Positions 1 to 9,318 of a stretch of DNA of 47,747 nt are shown here, in pieces. The position numbers and the translations under genes were made by a program. This stretch comes from JBNKWA01 sp050299555. GTDB taxonomy: Bacteria; Pseudomonadota; Alphaproteobacteria; Rhodobacterales; Rhodobacteraceae. Below the pieces are notes generated by a model, which was given only the letters and a program-made list of their open reading frames with translations, was not told the DNA's origin and did not search any database. The stretch lies in NCBI GenBank assembly GCA_050299555.1, contig JBNKWA010000017.1, forward strand, positions 1 through 47,747, written 5' to 3'. Numbering within the stretch: position 1 is the stretch's first letter; every line of letters begins with the position of its first letter.

Positions 1-147
1 GGGTGGCGCCGCCTTCGGGCCCATCGAGGGCCCTCGGCGGCGGTCGCTGACGCTCCGGGCGCGAGGCCCGGGCGCTCGGCGCGGGCGGGCCGGCGGTCAG
101 GTTTCGGTGGGCCGTGTCGGCCAGCCCATCGGCGGGCCAGCCATCGT

Positions 148-1314
148 TCAGTCGTTCACCTCGATGATCGCCTCGTCCGCCGCCTCTGGCGCCGCGGCCG
201 CGGTGTCGAGCCACGCCTGGCGATGCAGCGCATAGGTGCCCGAGACCCGGCTCGACCAGGGCGCCACCCGGGCGCGGAAGTCGAGGAAGCTGTCCACCAC
301 CCGGCGCGAATAGGCGTCCGTGGCGGCGATATCGTCGATCTTGGCGGCGACGATCCCGGCCACGGCGGCGTAGATGTCGTCGGAGAAACGGGTCACCCGG
401 GTACCGTATTCGGCCTGAAGCTGCTTCAGCGCCTGGCCCGAGCGGGCGCAGTACTCGGCCAGCATCGAGCGGTTCTCGGCCAGCGCGGCGGTGCGGATGA
501 TCGCCTGCTGGGTGCGATCGAGCGACTGCCAGACGCTGCGGTTGATCCCCAGCCCGATCGAGGTGCCGGGCTCGTGAAAGCCCGGATACATGTAGTTCGA
601 AAGCACCTTCTGCACCCCGAACTCGAGGTCGTTATAGGGTCCGACCCATTCCACGGCGTCGATCTGGCCGGAAAAGAGCGCGTCGGCGATGCCACCGGCA
701 GGCAGCGATACCGGCTCGGAGCCCAGCTCGCGGAAGATGTCCGCGGCGAGGCCGGGAATGCGGATCCGCAGCCCCTTCATGTCGTCGAGCGACCGGATCG
801 GGTGAGCGTACCAGCCGCCCATCTGCACCCCGGTATTGCCGGCGGCGAAACAGACCAGCCCGTATTCGGCCGACAGCTCGTCCCAGAGCGCCTGCCCGCC
901 GCCATGCTGCAGCCAGGCGGTGAACTCGTCGGCGGTGAAGCCGAAGGGCACGGTGGTGAAGAAGTTGAACGCCCTGTTGCGGTCCTGCCAGTAATACTCG
1001 GCGCCGTGATACATGTCGGCATCGCCGTTCCGGACCGCGTCGAAGCTGTCGAATGGGCCGACCTTTTCGCCGCCGTGGAAGAGCTCGATGGCGAGAGATC
1101 CGGCGGCCATGGCGTTGACCCGCGCCACCAGCCGGTCGGCGCCGGTGGCAAGGCCCGGCAGCCCCCGCGGCCAGGTGGTGACCATGGTCAGGGTGCGGGC
1201 GGTCTGGGCGATGGCGGGGCTCGCCAGGGCGGCGGGCGCGGCAAGGGCGAGCCCCAGTGCCCGGCGGCGGCTGGTGCCCTTGGGCGTGTTGGTCGGGGCG
1301 GTTGCAGCTGTCAT
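148..1314 (-). CDS. TRAP transporter substrate-binding protein (DctP type)
   Basis: This is a periplasmic binding protein of the TRAP family. Such proteins capture an organic acid and deliver it to a DctQ/DctM membrane pair. The 388-aa product opens with a twin-arginine-like leader (SRRRALGLAL, residues 15-24, ending near AIAQ at 34-37). The body has the DctP marks: RIRIPG at 183-188, whose arginine normally binds the ligand carboxylate, and EWVGPYND at 222-229. The EWVGPYND form recalls TakP-like 2-oxoacid binders, but that is inference. It lies 4 bp downstream of a divergent paralogue (1319-2362) in the same operon. No dctQ or dctM gene is in the window, so it may be an orphan binding protein or serve a distant permease. 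The family is clear; the ligand is unknown. Confidence 0.88.
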   Translation of the reverse strand: MTAATAPTNTPKGTSRRRALGLALAAPAALASPAIAQTARTLTMVTTWPRGLPGLATGADRLVARVNAMAAGSLAIELFHGGEKVGPFDSFDAVRNGDADMYHGAEYYWQDRNRAFNFFTTVPFGFTADEFTAWLQHGGGQALWDELSAEYGLVCFAAGNTGVQMGGWYAHPIRSLDDMKGLRIRIPGLAADIFRELGSEPVSLPAGGIADALFSGQIDAVEWVGPYNDLEFGVQKVLSNYMYPGFHEPGTSIGLGINRSVWQSLDRTQQAIIRTAALAENRSMLAEYCARSGQALKQLQAEYGTRVTRFSDDIYAAVAGIVAAKIDDIAATDAYSRRVVDSFLDFRARVAPWSSRVSGTYALHRQAWLDTAAAAPEAADEAIIEVND

Positions 1315-1318
1315 GAAG

Positions 1319-2362
1319 TCAGATCCCGAGCGCCTTGGCGCGGGCCACGGAAAAGGCCCCGTCGCCGATGGCCGTCCAGCCGGACACGGCAGTCATGAAG
1401 TCGCGGTAGGCGCCAAAGATCCCGGGGCCTGCGCTGTCGTGGAGGTGGTCGTCCAGCGCCGGCAAGACCTGGCCGGCGAGAGCGGCAAAGGTTTCGGGCC
1501 GGATTTCAACCGCGCTCACCCCGCCGGCTGCCAGCCGGTCGAACCCGTCCACTTCGGCGGTGACCGCGGCCCCCACCATGTGGTCGCGCTGGGCCCCGCA
1601 GCAGCTGTCGATCATGATCCGCTCGGTTTCGCCGAGCTGGGACCAGAGCGATGCCGGCAGGTAGAGTGCCACCGCGCCGTGGGGCTCGAACAGGCTGGGC
1701 GTATGCAGGACCGGGAAGGCTTCGGCAAAGCCGAGGTCGAGGTCGAGGCCAAGTTCGAAACTGGCGGTGGCCTGCACCCCCCCGACCTTGTCCGCCGGCA
1801 GAGACACGGCGCTGCCCTGCATGCTCACAACGGCTGTCGCGCCAAGCCCGGAGACGTTCATGGTCAGGCCGCGGAAACTGTCCGGCCCCTCGACGGGGGC
1901 AGGGAACCAGCCGCCGGCCCTGACGCCGTGATCACCGACCAGCAGCGGCTTGAAGTCCAGCCGCGACGCCAGATCGTCCCAAAGTGGTTGGCCGCCGCCA
2001 TGCTGGACCCAGGCTTCGAACTCGCGCGGGCCAAGGCCGAAGGGAACCGACGAGAAGATGGCAAAGGCGGGATCGAAGGGCGAAAGCAGGTAGGAGGCGC
2101 CGATCAGCGCCGTGTCGTAGCCCACCAGCTCGGGCGCCGCCGCCGGTGCCCGAACATCAAGCACCAGGCTGCCGCCGGAGATCGCCGCCAGAAGCTCGCC
2201 CAGCTGCTGCGCCGGCGCGGTATGATCCAGGGCGCCCAGCATCGGCGTGACCGGGATGGTGCGTGTGTTCTGACCCCTGGCCAGCGATGGTGCCGCCAGC
2301 GCCAAGCCCCCGGCCCCCGCCGCGCCGAGTGTGCGGCGCCGCGTCAGTCTGTCGGACGTCAA
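1319..2362 (-). CDS. Divergent TRAP-type substrate-binding protein paralogue
   Basis: A second DctP-like exported protein of 347 aa. I chose the TTG start at 2362 because AGGAG sits 8 nt upstream and translation then begins just before a twin-arginine leader (LTRRRTLGAAG). The frame stays open upstream to an ATG-type start at 2506, but that would put a long non-signal stretch in front. It shares patches with its neighbour, such as HGGGQPLWDDL (121-131) versus HGGGQALWDEL. The ligand-binding elements are degraded: the neighbour's RIRIPG reads TMNVSG (167-172), and the EWVGPYND block is absent. It may bind a different ligand, act as a sensor or chaperone, or be losing function. The next upstream gene on this strand is hrpB, whose stop codon begins about 147 bp away. 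Confidence 0.72.
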   Translation of the reverse strand: MTSDRLTRRRTLGAAGAGGLALAAPSLARGQNTRTIPVTPMLGALDHTAPAQQLGELLAAISGGSLVLDVRAPAAAPELVGYDTALIGASYLLSPFDPAFAIFSSVPFGLGPREFEAWVQHGGGQPLWDDLASRLDFKPLLVGDHGVRAGGWFPAPVEGPDSFRGLTMNVSGLGATAVVSMQGSAVSLPADKVGGVQATASFELGLDLDLGFAEAFPVLHTPSLFEPHGAVALYLPASLWSQLGETERIMIDSCCGAQRDHMVGAAVTAEVDGFDRLAAGGVSAVEIRPETFAALAGQVLPALDDHLHDSAGPGIFGAYRDFMTAVSGWTAIGDGAFSVARAKALGI

Positions 2363-2508
2363 TGGCCTGGCTCCTGCTTGTTGCTGGCTCCTGCCGAGCG
2401 AGGCGGGACTGGCGTGCTGCCCCATTCCCCCGTGAGTAGACCGGTCTGGCAGCGGCCGGCAAGACTTCGTTAACCTTTGCGGTCCGCTAGCCGCGAATTG
2501 AGGCAAAT

Positions 2509-4961
2509 CTATGAGCGATCGGTGCCGTGGCGGGGCTTGGCCCGGCGGGTGGGTTCGGCGGCCAGCGGGTCCTCGGGCCAGGGATGCCGGGGATAGCGGC
2601 CGCGCATGTCCTTGCGCACGTCCGCGTAGCTGGAGCGCCAGAACCCGGGCAGGTCGGCGGTGGTCTGGACCGGCCGGCCGGCGGGAGACAACAGCTCGAT
2701 GACCAGCGGCTCGCGGCGCTGGCCGACCGTCGGGTGGGCGGCGAGGCCGAACATCTCCTGCAGGCGGATGGCGATCGAGGGTGCCGCGCCGCCGAAGTCG
2801 ATGGGCACCCGGCTGCCGGTGGGCGCGGTAAAGTGCGACGGTGCCAGCCGGTCCAGAAGCGCCGTGCCGTCACGGCCGAGAAGCGCGGTCAGAACCGGGC
2901 CCATGTCGATGCGCGCCAGCTCGTCGCGGGTCCGGGCCGGGCCGGCCCAGGCCGGCAGCCAGTCTTCCAGCCCGGTGAGCAGCGTGGCGTCGGCGAGGTC
3001 GGGCAGATCGGCGCCGCCGGCCCGCGCCCAGACGGCCCGGGCCTGCAGCCGGCGGCTGGCAGCGGTCCAGCCCAGCGCGGCAAGGCCGAGATCGCGCACC
3101 GCCTCGGTCTGGGCGGCGGCGAGCGCCGCGGGCTCGGGGTCGCCCGGGCGTTCCTCGACCGCGATGGCGCCGAGGGTCAGTTGCTCCACCGCGATCACCC
3201 GGCGGTCGCGGCGCGACCAGTGGCAGAGGTGCCGGCGCTGCATTCTCGCGCCATGCAGCGCGTCGAGTTCGGCCCGGGTGATCGCTGCGGCGAGGCGGAT
3301 GACGGCGTCCTGCCGGTCGCCGTCGAGATCGGCTGCCACCAGCCACGGCGCGCCGGCCAGCGGGTCATGCTTGGGCAGGACCGCGCCCTTGCCGCCGGCC
3401 ATCAGGTAACGCGGCGCGTCGCCCGGGCGGCGCCGGGCGATGCGGTCGGGATAGGCGAGCGACAAGAGCGCCCCGTCCGACAGCCCGCGGTCGGGGCCGG
3501 CGTGGCGGGCAAGCCGTCTCCGCGTCTCGGCAATGGCGGCCAGCGTGGCGCGGCGCTGGTCCTCGGGCGCGTCCGCCATGGCCAGGCGGGCGGTGATCTC
3601 GGCCCCGCGCCCCGGCGGCGCCGGCGCCTCGAGCAGCGCCGCCAGCTCGGCCGCCCGGTGCCCGCCACCCGCGACTAGCATGTGCGCCAGCCGCGGATGC
3701 GCCGGGACCCGCGCCATGGCCCTGCCGTGCGGGGTCGGGCGGTTCCCGGCGTCGAGGCCGCCGAGATCGGCCAGCAGCGCTCGCGCCGCCGCCAGTGCCG
3801 GCGCCGGCGGCGGGGTCAGGAAGTGCAGCGCGTCGGCATTGCCGGCGCCCCATTCGGCCAGGTCGAGCGCCAGCCCGGCAAGATCGGCCGCGGCGATCTC
3901 GGGCGGCGGGTAGGAGGCGAGACCGCCCTCCTGCCCCTGCATCCACATCCGGTAGCAGATGCCGGGCGCCACCCGGCCGGCGCGACCGCGCCGCTGCTCG
4001 GCCTCGGCCCGGGTCACCCGCTCGGTCACCAGCCGCGCCATGCCCGAGCCGGGATCGAAGCGCGAGCGCCGGGCGCGGCCGCAATCGACCACCACGCGGA
4101 TGTCCTCGATGGTCAGCGAGGTCTCGGCGATGGCGGTGGCCAGCACCAGCTTGCGGCCGGTGCCGAGCGGGCGGATGGCCTCGCGCTGACGGGCGGCGGG
4201 CAGGGCGCCGTAAAGCGGCTGCACCGCCACGTCCGCCGGCAGGTGCCCGGACAGGGCCCTGGCCACGGCGCGGATCTCGCCGGCACCGGGCAGGAAGGCG
4301 AGGATACCGCCCGCCGTCTCGTCCAGAGCGGTCAGGATCAGCCGGGCCGAGGCACGGATGAAATCGTGCCAGTTTGGTGCCCCCGCCTCCCAGGGGCGGT
4401 TCAACCAGCGGGTCTCCACCGGAAAGCTGCGGCCCTCGGCGGTGACGATCGGCGCATCGTCCATCAGCGCCGCCACCGGCGCCGCATCCAGCGTCGCCGA
4501 CATCACCAGAAGCCTGAGGTCGGGCCGCAGCGCGGCCCTCAGTTCCAGCACCAGCGCCAGCCCCAGATCGGCCTGCAGCGAGCGCTCGTGGAACTCGTCG
4601 AAGATGACGCATCCGATGCCGTCGAGCGAAGGGTCGGACTGGATCATCCGCGTCAGGATCCCCTCGGTCACCACCTCGATGCGGGTCGTCGGCCCGATGC
4701 GGCTCTCGCCTCGCATGCGGTAACCCACGGTGCCGCCTGGCTTCTCGCCGAAGGCTTCGGCCAGCCGCTCGGCGGCGGCCCGGGCGGCGACCCGGCGCGG
4801 TTCCAGCATGACGATACGCCCGGGGATGCCGGCGGCCAGAAGATGCAGCGGCACCCGGGTGGTCTTGCCGGCACCCGGCGGCGCCTGCAGGACCGCCCGG
4901 CCCTGGCCCAGAAGCGCGGCCGACAGCGCCGGCAGCGCCGTATCGACCGGCAGAGAGACAC
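2509..4961 (-). CDS. hrpB: ATP-dependent RNA helicase HrpB (5' end irregular)
   Basis: A DEAH-type superfamily 2 helicase of the HrpB family, presumed to act on RNA; its physiological role is poorly defined. Visible in order: Walker A PPGAGKTT (4858-4884), the DEFHERS box, an ATAIAETSLT motif V, QRRGRAGR motif VI, and the HrpB C-terminal region ending in a YPRHPWPEDP signature. The usual length is about 810-820 aa, and the domains fill 2509 to about 4955. The start is a problem: in frame, no ATG, GTG or TTG occurs between the upstream stop at 5071-5073 and the Walker A motif. A GTG at 4961 is out of frame by a TC dinucleotide in a TCTCTCT tract. Removing one TC would give M-S-L-P-V-D-T, a normal HrpB beginning. 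Otherwise a CTG such as 4995 must be used. The DUF3108 gene ends at 4982, so translation may be coupled. Confidence 0.86.
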
Positions 4962-4981
4962 CGCCGGCGCGCAGCGCGGCG

Positions 4982-5722
4982 TCAGCGGCGGACAGCGGCC
5001 GCCGTCCCGTAGATCGATTCAGTCTGGAACCGCACCACCCGGGCCATCCCCTCCTTGAGCTCCAGGTACATCACGAAGGGGAAGCTGCGCTGCTTCTGAA
5101 GCTCCTTCTCGGAATAGCCCGCGAGCCGGGAATAGACACCGTCACAGGCGATCATCCGATCATCCACCGGGCGCGGCGTCGCGACGGCGATGACCGAGCG
5201 GCGGCGCCCGTCAAAGACCTGGACGGTGCGGGCGCAGGCCTGTTCGGCCGGCCGGTCGGCGAGCAGCTCGGCCGCCGCGGTCACCGGGTCGACCGCGCCC
5301 GACTGCGCCAGCGGGTCGACATCATAGGGGCGCGGCTTGGCGGCCGGGGTGACCGCCACTTCGGCGGGGCTGTCACCGTCGTAGCGGATGGTGGTGTGCC
5401 GGACCCGGTCGCGGATCACGTGGCTGCCGTAATAGACCGTCGGCAGCAACATGGCGCCCTGGCGGGCACCCTCGGCATTGCCGCGGAAGCGGAAGTCGAA
5501 GAACACCCCCACCAGTCCGGCGGGGCTGATCTCGCCGGCAGCCTTGTAGCCGCCCTGCACGGCGTCGGTATCGAGGGAAATCGTTGCCGCATGCAGACCA
5601 CGGATCGACAGATCGTAGACCTGCCGCTGTGCCAGAGCCGGTGCCATCGCGCCCAGAACGGCCAGCGCCGCAAGCGCTGCCGCGGGCAACCATTGCCTCG
5701 CCACACTCATCACCATCACCAC
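4982..5722 (-). CDS. DUF3108 domain-containing exported protein
   Basis: A 246-aa protein with an N-terminal signal peptide (hydrophobic stretch about 11-28, cleavage probably after APALAQ). The rest has the beta-rich DUF3108 pattern: alternating strands, the block FFDFRFRGNAEG, and a C-terminal FVMYLELKEG segment. Such proteins are periplasmic or outer-membrane associated, and their function is not established. Five in-frame starts lie close together (MVMVMSVARQ...). The one at 5710 (MSVARQ) gives the most compact signal peptide. It sits immediately before hrpB and probably shares a transcript with it. It is divergent from meaB, with about 70 bp between them. Homology is judged from pattern only. 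Confidence 0.75.
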   Translation of the reverse strand: MVMVMSVARQWLPAAALAALAVLGAMAPALAQRQVYDLSIRGLHAATISLDTDAVQGGYKAAGEISPAGLVGVFFDFRFRGNAEGARQGAMLLPTVYYGSHVIRDRVRHTTIRYDGDSPAEVAVTPAAKPRPYDVDPLAQSGAVDPVTAAAELLADRPAEQACARTVQVFDGRRRSVIAVATPRPVDDRMIACDGVYSRLAGYSEKELQKQRSFPFVMYLELKEGMARVVRFQTESIYGTAAAVRR

Positions 5723-5791
5723 TGCCTCATGGTCCCGTTTTTTGTGGACAAGCCCTCCGGGCTGACCGATTTAGCGACGTCATAGCACCCC

Positions 5792-6823
5792 GTGTGGGCA
5801 AATGCTGCCCGAAATTCCCGTGAGGCGCCTTCAAAATTGCATGGAGCGGTCGACACAATTCGTGAGGCTCTGCTGGCCGGATCGCGGCGGGCGCTGGCCC
5901 GGGCGATCACGCTGAGCGAAAGCACCCGGCCCGATCACCGGGCCGAGGCGGCGGCGCTGGTGGCCAGCCTGCCGAATGCCGGCGACACGCTGCGAATCGG
6001 CCTGACCGGGACGCCCGGCGTTGGCAAGTCGAGCTTCATCGAGGCCTTCGGGCTGATGCTGACCGGGCAGGGAGAACGGGTGGCGGTGCTGGCGGTGGAC
6101 CCGTCCTCGGCCGTCTCGGGCGGCTCGATCCTCGGCGACAAGACCCGGATGGAGCGGCTGGCCCGCGATCCGGGCGCCTTCATTCGCCCGTCGCCCGCCG
6201 GCGGAGAGCCCGGCGGCGTCGCCAGACGCACTCGCGAGGCGATCCGGCTGTGCGAGGCGGCGGGTTTCGGCACGGTGATCGTCGAGACCGTCGGCGTCGG
6301 CCAGTCCGAGACCCTGGTGGCGGGGATGACCGACCTTTTCGTGCTGCTGATCGCGCCGGGCGGCGGCGACGAGCTGCAGGGGGTGAAGCGTGGCATCATG
6401 GAGCTGGCCGACCTGATCCTGGTCAACAAGGCCGATGGCGAGCTGCGGGCGGCGGCCGAGCGGACCCGGGCCGACTATGCCGGGGCGCTGAAGCTGATGC
6501 GGGCCCGCGGCGACATGCCCGAGGGGGTTCCGTCGGTGCTGCCCGTCTCGGCGCTAGAGGGCAGCGGGCTGGCCGCGGCATGGGAGGCGATGCGGCAGCT
6601 TGCGGACTGGCGGCGCAAGAGCGGCGCCTTTGCCGTGCAGAGGGCCGGGCAGGCGCAAGCCGCCTTTGCCGTGGCCCTGCGCCGGGCGCTGACCGAGGCG
6701 GTGACGGCCGAGCCGCGGGTGGCCGAGGCGCTGGCGCGGGCCGAGGCGGCGGTGGCGGACGGCAGCACCGACCCCGAGGACGCGGCGCGGCGGATCGTGG
6801 CGATGCTTCTGGGGACCGACTGA
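5792..6823 (+). CDS. meaB: MeaB/ArgK-family GTPase (methylmalonyl-CoA mutase chaperone)
   Basis: A G3E-type P-loop GTPase that gates loading and protection of adenosylcobalamin in methylmalonyl-CoA mutase, a step of propionyl-CoA assimilation. The 343-aa product has the P-loop GTPGVGKSS (73-81), a VDPSS switch, ETVGVGQSE (the family's Walker B region) and the NKAD guanine-specificity motif. The length is normal. The listed start is GTG at 5792. TTG at 5837, with GAGG upstream, is an alternative that keeps all domains. No mutase gene is adjacent. Its presence shows the organism can handle propionyl-CoA, which fits the ScfR-type regulator at 38.9-40.2 kb. It is transcribed away from the DUF3108-hrpB operon. 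Confidence 0.93.
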   Translation: MWANAARNSREAPSKLHGAVDTIREALLAGSRRALARAITLSESTRPDHRAEAAALVASLPNAGDTLRIGLTGTPGVGKSSFIEAFGLMLTGQGERVAVLAVDPSSAVSGGSILGDKTRMERLARDPGAFIRPSPAGGEPGGVARRTREAIRLCEAAGFGTVIVETVGVGQSETLVAGMTDLFVLLIAPGGGDELQGVKRGIMELADLILVNKADGELRAAAERTRADYAGALKLMRARGDMPEGVPSVLPVSALEGSGLAAAWEAMRQLADWRRKSGAFAVQRAGQAQAAFAVALRRALTEAVTAEPRVAEALARAEAAVADGSTDPEDAARRIVAMLLGTD

Positions 6824-7036
6824 CGGGATTTGCCGGCTGCGGCTGGCCAGAAGCGTCCGCAGGCGTTGCCCACCGGGCAATCCCGCCGCCCGCCGATGCG
6901 GCGGAAGCGGCCTTCGGGTGGCAATCTTCACAGCTTCGAAACCGGTCTTGCGCCAGCCTGATTGCTGCGCAGGCGCGCTGCCGTGCCGACTGCCGGGCAC
7001 CCGTCGCCGCCTGCCGCCCAATCCAGGAGAACACCC

Positions 7037-7567
7037 ATGTGCATTGCCCGTGCCGTGGCCGTCCTGGCCATGTCGACAGTTCTTGCCGCCGGTCCTGCTG
7101 CCGGTCCCGGCCTGGCCGCGTCCCTGGCGGTGTCCTCCGGGTCACCCACGGCGGTGTCCGAGCGCCTGGCAGCGGATGTGCTGCATTGGGTGGCCAGAGA
7201 ACTCGGGGTGGAGGCACCGGCGATGCCGCGCATCGTGCTGGGCGATCCGGCCGCCCTGTCGGGGCGCGATATGGCCGCCCATGGCGGTGCTGATCGGGTC
7301 GTCGCCGTCTACCTGCCGCAAGACCGGACCATCGTTCTGCCGGCCGGCTGGACCGGGGGCTCGGCGGTTGAGGTCTCGATGCTGGTGCACGAGATGGTGC
7401 ATCATGTCGAGACCGAGGCCGGCGCCCGGTTCGGCTGCGCGCAGGCACGCGAGGAGGCCGCCTACCGGCTGCAGGGCGCGTGGCTCGAGGCGCATGGCGA
7501 GACCCTGAAGGGGGCTTTCGGGCTCGACCGTTTCACGCTGTTCGTCCTGACCCGCTGCGGCGTCTGA
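7037..7567 (+). CDS. Small secreted zincin-like protein (HEMVHH)
   Basis: A 176-aa exported protein. The start at 7037 has an AGGAG box 8 nt upstream; the frame is open further 5' but lacks such a site. Residues 1-28 form a signal peptide. The central motif LVHEMVHHVE (HEXXH at 118-122) is the zinc-binding and catalytic signature of a metallopeptidase. Two cysteines remain in the mature part (C136 and C175) and could form a disulfide. It resembles small uncharacterised alphaproteobacterial proteins with a conserved HEXXH (DUF6647-like, from memory). Peptidase activity is inferred from the motif only; the third zinc ligand could be one of the downstream Glu or His residues. No operon partner is evident. 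Confidence 0.75.
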   Translation: MCIARAVAVLAMSTVLAAGPAAGPGLAASLAVSSGSPTAVSERLAADVLHWVARELGVEAPAMPRIVLGDPAALSGRDMAAHGGADRVVAVYLPQDRTIVLPAGWTGGSAVEVSMLVHEMVHHVETEAGARFGCAQAREEAAYRLQGAWLEAHGETLKGAFGLDRFTLFVLTRCGV

Positions 7568-7866
7568 GCGGCCGTCGGGCCGCGATATGGATGGGCGGCA
7601 CCGCCTCCAGGCCCCGGCGCGATCGCCGCCGCCGGAGGGCCGCCGACGCTGACATCCGACACCAGGGGTGCGCCCGGGTGCACCGACGCAACGGGCCGGC
7701 CGACCCGCAAGGGGGAGGCCGGGCCGCCTTCGGCCCAACGGGAGGCGAGCGTCGCCGCAGGCGACGTGACGCCGACGGGCGGGAGCGCCCCGGCCCCCCG
7801 GGCCGTTCCCTAGGGCCGTTCCCCGGCGGCTTGGCGGCCACCGCAGGATCCGGAGCTGCCGATGGC
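7568..7866. other. Non-coding GC-rich stretch with short palindromes
   Basis: There is no credible gene in these 299 bp between two convergent genes. The segment near 7710-7830 holds several short inverted repeats, for example GGGCCGCCTTCGGCCC (7722-7737) and GCGTCGCCGCAGGCGACG (7749-7766), and a duplicated GGGCCGTTCCC. Similar phrases (GCCGCCTTCGGGCCCA) occur in the first 30 bases of the window. They may be small dispersed palindromic repeats or rho-dependent termination regions for the two convergent genes. Confidence 0.35.
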
Positions 7867-8778
7867 TCAGCCGGCGCTGGCCGGCAGCGCACCGGGATAC
7901 ATGATGACCTCCTCGGCCAGGAAACGCGCCCGGGCCACGGCCTCGAAGATCTCGGCGCCGCGCAGCCGCGCCGCCAGGTAGCCGGCGTTGAAGGCGTCGC
8001 CCGCCCCGGTGGTGTCCACCGGGGCCCGCACCGCCCGGCCGCGATGGGTCTGAAGCTGGTCGTCCCGCAGTGTCGTCACCGGCCCGGGGCCGTCCTTGAC
8101 CACCACCTCGACTGCCCCCATGGCCGCGTAGCGCCGCGCCGTCGCTTCGGGGTTGGCATCGCCAAAGGTCGCGGCCTCGTCGCCAAAGCTCGGCAGCAGG
8201 ATGTCGGTGATCGCGGCCATGGCCCGGATCGCCGCCGCCATCTCGTCGGTGGAGCGCCACAGGGCCGGGCGGATATTGGTATCGAAGGCAATGACCGCAC
8301 CATCGCGCCGCGCCCCCGCCAAGGCCGCCAGCAGTGCCTCGCGCCCCGTCACGGTCAGGATCGCCAGCGTGATCCCCGACAGATAGACCGCATTGGCGCC
8401 GTCGAGCGCATTGGCCAGCCGGCGCAGGTCGTCGGCCAGCCGCCGCGCCGCGGAATCCGAGCGCCAGTAGGAAAACCGCCGCTCGCCATCCTCGACGGCG
8501 ATGACGTAAAGCCCCGGCGTCCGCCCCGGCAGGATCGCCACATGCTCGGTGCCGATGCCGTTTCTGGCCATCCAGTCCAGCATCGCCGTCGAGGCCTCGT
8601 CGTCGCCAAGCGCGCTCAGATAGTCGACGCTCCAGCCCTCGGCCTGTCGCAGGAAATGCCAGGCGGTGTTGAAGGTGTCGCCCGCGAAACCCTGGCGGTA
8701 GAGGCCGGGATGCCCCGGGGCCGGCCCGAATTCCACCATGCATTCGCCGATCGCAACAAGCCGCCCGCTGCCCTTCAT
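7867..8778 (-). CDS. kdgK: PfkB-family sugar kinase, probable 2-dehydro-3-deoxygluconokinase
   Basis: A ribokinase-family enzyme that phosphorylates a sugar or sugar acid using ATP. The N-terminal pattern VAIGECMVEFGP and the following GDTFNTAWHF match KDG kinases, which make 2-keto-3-deoxy-6-phosphogluconate for the Entner-Doudoroff route. The C-terminal DTTGAGDAFNAGY carries the catalytic aspartate and anion hole. I use the ATG at 8778 (303 aa). A start at 8823 would add 15 arginine-rich residues not typical of the family. The neighbours give no pathway context, so KDG is inferred from sequence resemblance; other 2-keto sugars are possible. Confidence 0.82.
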   Translation of the reverse strand: MKGSGRLVAIGECMVEFGPAPGHPGLYRQGFAGDTFNTAWHFLRQAEGWSVDYLSALGDDEASTAMLDWMARNGIGTEHVAILPGRTPGLYVIAVEDGERRFSYWRSDSAARRLADDLRRLANALDGANAVYLSGITLAILTVTGREALLAALAGARRDGAVIAFDTNIRPALWRSTDEMAAAIRAMAAITDILLPSFGDEAATFGDANPEATARRYAAMGAVEVVVKDGPGPVTTLRDDQLQTHRGRAVRAPVDTTGAGDAFNAGYLAARLRGAEIFEAVARARFLAEEVIMYPGALPASAG

Positions 8779-8878
8779 CTTGCGTCTTTCACCCCGCACC
8801 CCGCGACCGCGCGTGACTAGCATCGGCTGCCGGGGCTGTCCAATGGCACCGACAAGTGGCCTGACGCCGATGAATCGC

Positions 8879-8907
8879 TTGACGCCATTGGGGCGCCCGC
8901 GTATTGG
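8879..8907 (+). promoter_or_regulatory. Candidate sigma-70 promoter for rpmB
   Basis: TTGACG at 8879-8884, a 17-nt spacer, then TATTGG at 8902-8907, ending 70 nt before the rpmB start. The -35 is near consensus and the -10 is fair. This is a visual match only, but it is well placed for a single-gene ribosomal-protein unit. Confidence 0.42.
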
Positions 8908-8977
8908 GCGGGCTTCGGATTTTCAAGGGGCCGCGCCGGCTTGAGCGCCGCCTCAGACGACACGAGACGAGGAACCC

Positions 8978-9265
8978 ATGTCGCGCCGCTGCGAACTGAC
9001 CGGCATCGCGCCGATGACTGGCAACAACGTGAGCCACGCCAACAACAAGTCGAGGCGGGTGTTCAACCCCAACCTCAACCAGGTCACGCTGATGAGCGAG
9101 ACCCTGGGCAGGTCTTTCCGCTTCAAGATCACCGCGGCGGCGCTGCGCACGGTGGATCATCGCGGCGGCCTTGATGCGTTCCTGGCCAAGGCCAAGGACG
9201 ACGCCTTGTCGGCCAAGGCGCTGAAGATCAAGCGCGACATCGAGAAGGCCAAGGCGGCCGCCTGA
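8978..9265 (+). CDS. rpmB: 50S ribosomal protein L28
   Basis: A 95-aa large-subunit ribosomal protein. The N-terminal MSRRCELTGIAPMTGNNVSHANNK is the diagnostic L28 opening, and RVFNPNLNQVTL with the C-terminal lysine-rich helix completes the family. The single early cysteine and lack of a CxxC pair indicate the zinc-independent form. The start has GAGGAA 4-9 nt upstream. It forms its own unit between a candidate promoter (8879-8907) and a strong intrinsic terminator (9294-9318). rpmG is not adjacent. Confidence 0.97.
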   Translation: MSRRCELTGIAPMTGNNVSHANNKSRRVFNPNLNQVTLMSETLGRSFRFKITAAALRTVDHRGGLDAFLAKAKDDALSAKALKIKRDIEKAKAAA

Positions 9266-9293
9266 CCGGCCAGCCGCGGCACCGCCGTCTTTG

Positions 9294-9318
9294 ACGCCCG
9301 CCTTCCGGCGGGCGTTTT
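9294..9318 (+). terminator. Rho-independent terminator after rpmB
   Basis: A perfect stem ACGCCCGCC / GGCGGGCGT with a TTCC loop is followed by TTTT. It starts 28 nt after the rpmB stop codon. Confidence 0.88.
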
